From: Acanthaster planci
Lineage: Eukaryota > Echinodermata > Asteroidea > Valvatida > Acanthasteridae
Reading direction: 5' to 3'
Length of the DNA stretch: 64,000 nucleotides
NCBI RefSeq assembly: GCF_001949145.1
Contig: NW_019091457.1
Location: 582,986 to 646,985, forward strand
Below, one piece after another: positions 13,926 to 25,000 of the stretch; positions within the stretch are counted from its first letter, which is position 1, and each line of letters opens with the position of its first letter. The translations under genes were made by a program, and so were the position numbers. Under the pieces are notes generated by a model that was not told the origin of the DNA, searched no databases, and was given only the letters and a program-made list of their open reading frames with translations.

Positions 13926-14127
13926 TGGCTTAATATTTACGCTGGAAAAAAACGTTAAAATTGCAGCACCCCGCACTAGCAGCGCGGATAGTCACACAAA
14001 ATATACGCCACCACGAGATTGCAAAAGAAAAATGAACCTGTATTTCGCAGCAACTAGAGGGCGCTAGACAACAATTAGGGACAAGATTCAAGACAATTTT
14101 CAGCTACACGAGGTTATCAAATTTGCG
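13926..14127. promoter_or_regulatory. Bidirectional promoter region and TOPAZ1-like 5' UTR exon
   Basis: About 200 bp separate the SNRNP27 start codon (13925, minus) from a strong plus-strand donor (TTTGCG|GTGAGT, exon end 14127). The only ATG-led frame nearby is short, so the plus exon is probably non-coding. A CCAAT word overlaps the SNRNP27 start (AAGCCAATGGG on the minus strand). The head-to-head spacing implies a shared promoter. Transcription start sites are inferred, not seen. Confidence 0.5.
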
Positions 14128-15046
14128 GTGAGTTTCTGTTTATCCATGACCTTATCGCAGTAGCTTGATTGGGCTGTTTGCAAGACCTAAGTATTGACTT
14201 GTCAAAATGGAATTGAAAATTGGAATATGTAACTCACCACATTTGTCGTGAAAACAACTTGGAAGAAGTTTATTTATCTGCTGCAAGTTAGTAGGGCCGA
14301 GCATGGTTTACATGTACAGTGTACATGTATGTACCTTATGTAACTTCGTGCGCCCATCAGTGAACGCTCGGGACACATTTGAGGTCATGAATTTAAAATT
14401 ACCATAACATCAAAACCTTATATGTCCTATCGGTAATACGGAATGGAAACTTCACTCTTGTACTTATAATAGGCCTAGTAAAACTAAGTAAAAGTGTCTT
14501 TAGCATGTTTAGGTACATGCTAAGCCTCACTTGACGTTTCTAAAATGGTTGGACATGAGGGGGGGGTTAGAATTCCTCTCTTCCCCAGCTTTAAGTTTAA
14601 GATGGTCCAAAATAACCCAGTTGTTTCTAGGATTGAAGAAATTTTGGAATCTTCCAGATGTTTTGTACACAGCTGCACTCTTTCAAAGATGCACTTTGAG
14701 TGCGGTTAAGGGAAAAAGATGCATTTTGGGTGGGTCTGCCTCCCCCCACCGAAAAAACAGTTCCATGTTTGCCACCCAGTAAACCTTGTGCAGAAAGTCT
14801 TCAGGCAATGGCGGGAAAAAGTCTAAGTGTTTTCAAAGAAAGAGTTTTTTTTTGTTTCATCAGATTTTCACATTTGGTAGTTTGCATATGGACTTTTTCC
14901 TCAAAATGTCATCCACCTCCCCAGAATGCTGACCAAAAATCCCACTCTCAAAAAGGCTTGCCCCTTTGGTTTCTCCCAAAGCTTTGATGAAGTGAAAATT
15001 GCCTTTTTGCTGCTGTTGACATGTTAAGTAAGGGAATTATGCCTAA

Positions 15047-15248
15047 ATGCCGTCTGATATTCCAGACCTCTTCATTCCAACAGACTTGAAGATGGAGTGG
15101 GACTGGTGGTCCCGAATGCAGGGCTCTTCGTCAGTGCCCAAGACTCCCCGACAAGGGAAGTGGTGGGCTAATCTCAGAGACCCGGTCTGGCCCCGACGGA
15201 ACTCCCGATGGCAGCGACATTGGCCCCGATCTTTCGGAGTCCTGCCAG
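15047..15248 (+). CDS. Possible N-terminal coding exon of the TOPAZ1-like gene
   Basis: ATG at 15047 opens 67 codons (MPSDIPDLFIP, then Trp-rich WDWW) ending CCTGCCAG|GTTGGC in phase 1. That is exactly the phase needed by the next supported exon (16012). The donor is weak, a second frame is also open for more than 50 codons here because of local GC content, and the acceptor is unclear. The start codon could instead be the in-frame ATG at 15092 (AAGATGG). This is the most plausible N-terminus, but it is unproven. Confidence 0.35.
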
Positions 15249-16011
15249 GTTGGCATACATTGCTTCAGTCCCACCAAATCTGAAGGCTGCATCCTTTCTA
15301 GATAGAATCAAATGCCTACATTACTTTATTCCGAAGCTGAACAGTAGAAAGAACTTAACAGGCAGTTTTAAATCTCCTTGAAATTCGGAATGATCTTGTT
15401 CCTGTCAGAAGTATCCTGGAGAACACAGCATAGTGTTGGACAGTCTCGCACCCATGGGGGAAAGTTGGAAGCCTCCAATCCCATGTTGTTTTTATTTTTT
15501 TTTAAACCAACTGTCCAAATTTTTTAATCCATTGAAAAATTTCACCCCCCCCCAAAAAGGGTACTACCATTTCTGAAATACTGGTACCCTCGCTTCCTTT
15601 TATGTAAAAAAAAATGAAAACATGTTTCCAGGGAGCCCTCCTCCTGGATATGCCTCTGATATTGGATGCTTTCACAGTTAGGATTTTCATAGTAACCATC
15701 CATGGACTGAAATGTGCATTCTTGAATAGAGGTCAGTTTCTCATTTAAATAGAAAAGAAATTTAGCACTGCTGCTTCTATTTATTTCATGAATAGTTTAA
15801 GAGCTAATGGAGGTTGTGGGGAACGTCTTCATTTGTGATTTTCCGAAGTATCTTTCCTTTTGAATGTCATGTTTGATCAGATTTTATGTTGAGGCTGATG
15901 ACCCTGAGAGAGTTTGTGGGGGAAAATGAATTTCATTTGCTCATTTTCTTGTAGATTCCATTTACTTACTTCCCTGGGTTTGAAAATTTGTAATTTTCCT
16001 TTTTTTTTCAG

Positions 16012-19000
16012 AAGTGGATTTAAATTCTGTGCACGTGAAAACTTTGGATGAAATATTGCGAGAGAGGGAGGCTAAGAAATGCAGAGAACAGGGTTTGTAA
16101 CAGCAATATGAAATTTCTCTCACCTCATTTGTAATGCACATTGACCACAGCCTTCAGTGATGTTTTTCACATCCCAATTCAATATTGATTATGAGGATTG
16201 TGACTTTTCAGAGTATTGATTCTTTCCAATACTTGGAATTGATATAATATTTCAGCTGTCAAAATTTGTTTGGAATTGATATCTCATAATATTTCACTTT
16301 AGAGCTATCAAAATTTGTAAAAAAAAAACTGATGGAGATAAAATGATGTTTATCAGACTCAAGATTATAATTATGCCTAGACTGAATTCCTGTTTCTGGT
16401 TTTTCCAGCAATGTCATTAGCTCCTGCGAGTCACAGCTTCCAGGAAATGACCAGAAATCTCCAAATGGCCCATCACCAAGAGAAGAATCCAATCAGCCGG
16501 GTCAGATGGAGCCAGTTTAATTTCCACGGTGAGGAGAGGAACGATGATGAAGATGATGGAGAAGATGTGGTTGCCATGGATATGGCCGAGTCTGACCACT
16601 CTGAAGAAGACAATGCAGAGGCTGAGTTCTCGTCAGACGAGCTGTGCCCTGAAGAACGGGAAGGTGACCTCAGTGAGGAGACGAGTACGAGCTCTCTGGA
16701 GGAAGAGGATGGAAACAAAATCGACCCAGTGGAGGGGGACATCATTCCTGAGGAATGGGAAGACAGGGATAGTGACAAAGTTGTTCAACTCGATGACCCT
16801 CGGGTCAATGTTGGGGAGGACCAGAGCTGCCTTGAAGAGGGTGAGGAAGAGATTGAACTTCTCAAATTCTCTCTGGGTGATTTTTGGCCAGAAGAGTCCA
16901 ACAGGAGTGTTGATGGAGAGCAGGATGAAAGGTTTCCAGAGGGAGTTGGGGAAAGTACCCGAAGTGGACAAGAGAGTGACAACAAAGAAGAAGCTGAGAT
17001 GCAAGATGGTCTGCAAGCAGATGTTGCAGATAACCAGAGCATCTGCGAGGAGAATGATGGGGACAATGGGGATGTTGTATCTTCTCAAGATGAGTCACAT
17101 CTTGGAGAACTTGACAGTGGTGTTGATGGGGAGACTGTATGTAGCCCTCAACAAGAAGAATATGAAATTCATGATGAAGCAAGAAATGTGAAAGGAGACG
17201 GGGAGACAGTGGAACAAAGCAACCTTGAGGAGGATGCTGGAGATTTTGAGAAATGCAAGAAGGGAGACAATCAAGACATGGAAGATCTTGCCTCGTCTCT
17301 GGATGTGCTGTGTCCTGAAGAAGCCAGTGGTGATGTCTGTGAAGTGACCAGTGGTAGTTTACAGTATGAGGAGTGTCAAATCGACCAGTCAGATGAGAGG
17401 ATCATCTGCAGTGATCAGGGAAGCAACAATGGTAACGCCCTCAAGCAAAGTGACCCCCAAGAGGACCTTGGAAGAGAGAACATTGCAGGTGATGAGAGCT
17501 ACCACGAGGAGAAGGATAAAAACACTAAGGTTTACGTCCCACCAGATGATTTCTGTCCTGAAGAGACACAGGATTGTAGAACTGCCCAAGTATGGAAAGT
17601 GATCCTTGATGTTGTCAAGGGAGACAAACATTATGACAGAAAGACTGTGCAACAAGGTGACCTCCTCTTTGATACGGGAGATGACAAGGATCACCCGCAG
17701 GAAAACACTGAAGATACAGACTGTGCTGAAGATGACATCTGCCTTACACAATCCACCAGCGGTGTTGATAAAGACATCAGTGACATTCATCAGGAGGAGG
17801 AAGAGCTTAAACTCGTCCCAGTTGAGGAGAGTTCCTTGAGTGGACAGGGAATGTGGAATGACAAGGGCTCAACTTTGTGGGAGAATGGCCGAGTGGATGC
17901 CTGTGTTTCCAAGAGTTTCCAGGTGGCGGGTGAGGAAAACATGGAGGTCAATGCAACTGACAAAAGAGGGGAAGGTTACCAATCAGTAGAGGAGAGCTCA
18001 GTAGACACCAGCATGGAAGAGGGTAAGGGCAAAAGTGAAATATCTGAGGAAGCTCCTGATGAGGGTTCTTATGAGGGTGTGTCTGCCGGGGACACAAGTA
18101 GCTCAGAAGGCACAGACAGAGAGGAGGAGCAGGACATTCGGGGCAAAGGTTGTCAAGGGGATGAAAGTCCAAAAGGTGGAGAGGATAATGGCTGCCTGGA
18201 TAAAAGCACCAAAGAAGTCAAGGCCAGCTCTCTCGATTTGAGTCAGGATTCGTACAGGAAGAAAGATACTGATAATCAGAGCCCGAGGACTAGCCCTTCC
18301 ATCGGGCAGATGGTTGATGAATGCAGTGGGACAGATGTCCTCACTGACAGCGAGGAGACTTCTGATACTTCCACTACCGCAAATAAACCTGTTTGTGCTC
18401 AAGTGGAGGAAGCAGACAAAGCAGCTGTTAAGAGAAAAAAGGATGTGTGTCTACCAGAACTGAAGGAATTAGTTAATGCACCAAGAGCTCTCCAGGATGA
18501 AATGTCTTACCTTCCCACAGAGTTTTCTCATCCAGTTGTCTCGAACAAGTCGGAAACTAAAAGCAGGCCTCAAACAAGGAAAAGAAAATGCGAAGAGAGC
18601 ACGGCAGGCGGGGTTACGTTTCTGAAAGTTAGAGGTAAGAGAGATGGGTTGAGAAAGACCAGGCAGGAAAGTGCTGGGCAAAGACAGGCTAGGAGTGGGA
18701 AGGTTGAACGGCTTGCCAAGGTTAAGAACAAATTGACCAGTAAGGATGCTTCCACCTCAGACATTCCTGAAGTCCCCCAGACAAGGCCGCAGAGACAGGT
18801 TGCAGTCACTGAGGGACCCCAAAGAAAGAGGGGCAGATTTTGTCGGAAGCCCCGGGAAGGAGGTGAAGTAATTCGCAAGTTAGGCCAAGCAAAAGAAATG
18901 GGGCCTGGTGCAGAGCTTGGCCTTAGTCGAACGGGAAATGAGAGACATGACAGGCCTAGAAGGAAGGCCAAGGATGGCAAAGGAAAGGAGGATCCATCTC

Positions 19001-22000
19001 AAAAAGAGCCAGCGAGGAGACTGAAGAGAAGCAGGGCACGGGATGATGTCTCAGTGTCGGAAGGAAAGAAGCTGCAGGGCTCTGTTGAGCAATGTGGTCA
19101 ACTCCAGGAGGTCTCAGACAATTCCAGGCAATCTCAAAACAGCAGGAAGAGGGCTCGGAAAGCAGAAGATGACATTCTGAGGAAGGTCAAGAGGCCAAAA
19201 AGAAACAAGAATGACGGTGTCAGTAATAAGAATCATGAAGGGGATGATACCTTGCCACCTGCCAGTCCTAAGAGTGCATCAGGAGGTGTAAAAACTCGCA
19301 GTAATTTTTCTGATCCTGGAACTGTGATGCATAAGAAAAGGGGCCCAAAAGCAAAGCTGCAGTCTGTAAACCCTGCACAACCTTCATCAAACACAGTGGC
19401 AGAAAAGGCACCAGTCTTACATGTAGCAGTTACTTCAGACAAGATCGAGCCAAAAGAAAATACATCCACTCGGGTTGCGCAAGAGAGGCAGGACACTGAG
19501 AGAAATGTTCTTGAGACAACAGATTTTGAATGTGCCAAGAAGCCAAAGGGACGAAGGGATAATTGTGCCAGTAATAACTATGATCGAAGGGATACATGTA
19601 ATCCCTTACTGAAACCATCTCCTGGCAATACATCAGAAGGTGTTACGACTCGCAGTAATTCTACTACTGGAACTTTGGTGCTTAAAAAAAGGGGAAGGAA
19701 ACCAAAGATACAGCCTGTGAACTTGTTACAGCGTTCATCAAACATGGTGGCAGAAGTTTTACCAATCTTACACAAAGTAGTTGCTGGAGACAAAATCAAG
19801 CCACGAGAGTGTCTATCTGTTTGGGCTGCAGAGGAAGGGCAAAGTACCTCGAGAGAGGTGCCTGAGTCACCGGATTTTGAAGGTGCCAAGAAGTCAAAGG
19901 GGCAAAGGATGATTGTGCTATTAATAGTAGTGACCAAAGGGACGATACCTTGGTGACAGCACCTCCTAGAAAATCATCAGGGGGTGTAACAACACGCAGT
20001 AAATCTACTACTAGAACTTTGGTGCTTAAGAATAGGGGCCGGAAATCAAAGTTGCAGTCTGTGCACTCTGTTCAACCTTCATCAAACACGATGGCAGAAG
20101 TGGCACAAGTCTTATATAAAGCAGTTGCTGGAGACAAGATCAAACCACAAAAGAATCCATCTGCTTGGGCTGCACAAGAGAGGCAAGGTACCAAGAGAAA
20201 CGTTCCTGAGCTGCCAGATCTTGCAGGTGATAATGTCCAAAAAAGCAGAGCTAAGAGGACAGCTTTGAAGAAAAAGTCATATAGTCCAGTCAGAGGGCCA
20301 AAGACAAGGCAGAGGAGGAAGCAGGATGAATGTGAAGTCTTGGTGGATCACAGACCAAAATCTGCTAGCTCATCCTTTAAGAAGCAGAAACAAATCTTGC
20401 AAATTAAAATCACCAGCCCTAAACAAAAACAAAATGTGCTTGCACATAAACTGCCATACAGTTTTTCTAAAACAGCCTCTACTGAGATGGTTGATGCTAC
20501 TCCCGGATCGGATCAGAATATTGTCCAAGATGCAGCAGTCAATCAGGAGGGGCATCAAGTAAATGCTGACCAGCCTATTCCTGAGACCATCAGAGTTCCT
20601 TACCTTGGAACATTTCCAATATCAGGCTTGAATGTTAATGTTGAAGATGCTAGAGAGGATCAAAATCCGCAAAGAGCAAATTCCGACCTGCCCCATCCTG
20701 AAACTGGCAGGGCTCCTGGTCCTAATGCAGCCCCAAAAGCAGATCGGAACATTTTTCAAGACGTAATGAACAGTCAGGAGACGAAAGGGGTAGATGCAGG
20801 CCTGCCCGTTACTAAGACCGGCAAAAGTCCCTACCTGGATATAACTCCAGAATCAGATGAAAATGCCAGAGATATTAGAGTCAGTCATCAGGAAGTGAAA
20901 GGGGCAGGCTCTCATGAGGCTCTCTCCAAGACTAGCAGAGCCTGTTACCTTGATACAACTCAACAGTCAGATCAGAATTTGGTCCAAGATGTTGGCATCA
21001 ATCTGGAACCAGAAGAGACAGCTGGTGACCAACTTCTCTCCAAGACCAAAGGGGTTCAAACTCTTGATGCAACTCCAGAGTCAGCTCAAAATTTCACCCA
21101 TGTCAAAAGCATCAGTCAAGGACTAGAAGGGACAAATGACCACCAGTTGGTTCCAGAGGCCACAAGAGTCCCTTTCGCTAAGATTTTGGCCAACCAACCC
21201 CAAGTCCTCCTGCCCAAACTTAGTTTCAACATCTCAATTCCACTGGATTGCATCAGTCTGAAAAAGGCTTGTGAGCGAAGGGGAGCAAGGGAGCGTCCCA
21301 GCAAGACAACAACCAAGGTCAAGGAGGCGCAGCTGACCACCAGCGGTCAGAAGAAGGTGGCAGGGACCCAGAGCCTGCAGGGATTTAAGAGGCCATCTCA
21401 GCTTGTCCCTCCTGTCAGTGATACCCTCGCTGATGAACTTCCCTCGGCAGCTGCCCATCCTCAGTCCTCATCTTCTGGAGGACTCCAAGTTTCAGGACAG
21501 GACTCCAGATCAACTCTCCCCTTGGTTAACTCTGAAAGACAGGCAGAACCTGTGAGGAACGACAGTGTTGCTGAATATCTTGATTGCTCAGGTACAGAAT
21601 CTGTGAAGTCGCAGCATTCCAAAAAGGCAATTTGAAAGCTCTCTGCAGATATTATAGCTCAGCGCTGCCATTTCAAGAAAGGAAACCCCACCCCTACCAC
21701 CTATTTGGCCCTTTGTGGAAATGGAGAACAGGATTTTTCCATTGGGACACCTTCTCTGCAACCCGCGTGGTTCCAACCCAATGAATGGCACGTAGTGAAT
21801 AAAGTTAACAGTCAGTGAAATTCTGCCAGAAAAGCATGTCCGCATGTCTCAGTAGCTTGTGATTTTACCTTTTGTAAACTCAGTTTTTGATTCTGGTAAC
21901 AATTTGTGGTTTACTTTGTTACTCTTACCCTCATGATCCCAGGAGAGATCATTGAGGCACCAGAGGTTGCTCACACCGTGGAGGTCACCTCAACGGAGTT

Positions 22001-25000
22001 TCCTCCTCCGACTACCAACTGCACGTGCTCAGAAGTTGGCAGTGGAACGCAGGAAGGAGTTGTGCCCTGCAACGACTTGTACTCCCAGGAGCTTGAGAGG
22101 GTTCCTTCTGAGTCTGAAAGTGTGACCTGTGACCGAAAATCCTCCCAGCTTTATGTTGGAGAAGACACATTGTTTGATTATGAGTTGGACAACCAAGGTT
22201 GAGTTATGTTTGTTTTACAAAAGCTGTCTGAAGGCACCAAATGTTTTTTTATTGAATTTTAAGATTTCTGGCACTTAAACAAGGACTTTAACCACTTGCT
22301 GCCAGAGAGCCCCATTTCGGGCACCTTAGGTTTATACGCAGAGCCGGGGTGCCCGAAATGGGACAAAAGAGCTGGTCCGTGTAACGAAAGACTGTACTCG
22401 GGAAAAAAAAGACCTGCTGCTGGCAATTGTGATCATTTTTCAGTTTGCATTTTTCGAAGCTAATCCATCACTGTTTTGAAACAGTGAACCACTGTTTTGG
22501 GCATAGCGCTCCCATGGATTAGCACCGTGGACAAAAGAAAATCGCCCGTATGTGTGCACTGCATATTTAAAAAAGCGCAAATGTTCTTCTTCTATTAACA
22601 GTTCCAATAATACAAAGATATAAGTTTATAAAACATTTCAGCCATTTTTTCTAAAGAGACTGTTGGCTAGATTTTCGCTTTGAGATAGGACTTAAAATCG
22701 AGACACAAATTGTACCTCCATAGCATGTTGTGTAAAGTGATTATTCTTTCTTTTGTTTCAGTTCAAATTATAAGCAGCGAGTACGAGTCAATGGGCCCTG
22801 GTAGCACTGATACAACATCTGAGGATTGCTCAGAACTCTGCCTCTCCTCCCCGCCGATGAAAGTGGTCGTCACTGCGCTTACCCGCCCACACAGCACCGA
22901 TGACGTCCCCCTAGTCTCCCTGACCAGTGCCTATCGGCAGTCTGAAGCCAGGCCCGAGGTCGCTCTGGCCTACTCCCACACCCTGCCTCCAATGCAGATC
23001 TTCCTCAGCAGGATGTCCGAGTCGCAGCAGCTGGCTGTACCCCTCCAGGAGTTGGCCAGCCAACTGAGTGCCGACTTGCTGTCGCCTGAATTGGTCCGAT
23101 TGTCGGATACCACTGACGGATGTTCCGCGAGTGAGGAAGTCAGAAGTCCGTGTTGTCCAGGTAGAGCAGAGCGGTGGGAGGGATCACACAATGAAGGTTA
23201 CAATTAACTCCCCCGTCCTTAACCCTAACCCAGCCAGACGCAGCTAGCACAGTGTATCAGGTGAAAAAGTCTGATGCACTTTGATGCACGGGGCAATCAA
23301 TAGTAGCCGAGTAAACAAAGTATGCAAACTATGTAGGACAGGGGCACTCATTGCATGTGAAAGTTTGGTGACACTTTACGATTGCAGATCCTCACAAACT
23401 AAGTTTTTTGGACGTTTTTTTTGTTCAATTTAAAAATCGATATGCAATCACACGAAAACTGTTTCTGGCCCATTAATTATGACCTCACATGTTCAAGCAG
23501 CCTGCTATTAAAGTCAGTGGAAGATTCGATCTTGATGTTCGAGTCAGATCCCCAGTTTTTAGGAACGCTAGTGCTTCGAACCAATAAATCCCCTAATCAA
23601 TCTGCTCATGGAAACTTTGACCTCAGAAGAGGCTGCAAGCAGTGACAGCTCAGGGGAGGCAGTGACGCCGACTCAGCAAGAAACCTCGGAGACAGAGGTG
23701 CACGGAGAAGCTGATGGAGAAGCTGTTGTGAACCAACAGCATCAGGAAAATGCTCAACAACAGGCTGTCGAGAGTTGCAGGGAACTTGCCTTGACCGGAG
23801 ACCGCACCACTGAGCACAGTGATGTTGGAGGGACCGCAGAAGAGTCCAGCCCCGGAGAAACAGACTCCAAACAGATCACAGGCGAGTAATCGGAAAAGTA
23901 GTTGCGGCATGACAACAGATGTGCAGTTCATCTTCTTGCACCTAGGATGACCCAGATTATCATGCACACCTTGAAATCCTCCACCAGCTAGGTAACCTTG
24001 AGCAGTATGGATGATAAAGATGTGCTTGTTGGTGGACTATTGTATCGTCAGAATTCCAAGAGTAGGCTGACAAAGACAATAATGCAATTGTGGTGAATCG
24101 CCTAGCTCATAGACATTGGCAGTGTAGAAATTACTTTGAAGGTCAGTCTACCATCTCTTGTGATGTCCACTGAGTCAGTTCATCTGAAAACCTGCCCTGA
24201 TAGCCACTGGATCTTACGGCACCCCCGAAAGTTAAATTTACCCGTAATTTTTTTTTTTGCAGATACTACAGTGCCCACGGTGACAAGCCCCGTCAGTCAC
24301 AGTGTCCCATGCAGTGTGGCTGGCCCCACCCAGCCTCCCCCGGTCCTCTCGTCCTCCCCGGTCCTCAGTGCACTGTTGGCGACGATGGCGGAGACGTCAT
24401 TATGCGTCACGGCTCCTCGGGACGTGCCGCCCGTGGCATTAGTGCGAGGACGCAATAGTCCAGAGAATCGTTGCGAAAACCCGAACGTCCCTGAAGGGCA
24501 GAAGACAGTGGACTCTTCAGAGATGTCACAGAATGGTAAGACATTTTCAATATTCTCTTTATTTCAAGTGTTGATATTTCAAAAAAGTTTCTGACGTAAT
24601 GCATGGGCTTTTATGATGGGGGCCATGCATGAATTCTACACATATATGGGAGACAGATCTCGACACCCAGTAAAAAGTCGCTTGTTCAATCATACCTTTT
24701 GCAAGGTTACATGGCAACATTTTAAAATTTCAACAAGCTTTTGCCGAGCTGCACCAGAGTACCATACGCGTTTTAACAGTTCCTACTTTCAGGGAATTGT
24801 TATGGCTATTTGACTGCCTTGTTTACTGAAGTCCTAAGATTGTGCCATTGATTTCCTGCAGAGTGGGAGATTAAAGAGGATTATTTCCAAAAAAAAAGGC
24901 CTGAGCAAAAGAGTGTCAAGTAAACTAGTACCCAAACTGGTTTTCTTCAAGTTCAGAATAAACTGCTCTGCTCCTAGGTGTGTCAAATGTCTGTCCAAGT

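Noticed and set aside
16473-17182. Antisense and alternate-frame open frames over the acidic exon
   Set aside because: Shadows created by the biased Glu/Asp/Ser codons of the plus-strand exon.
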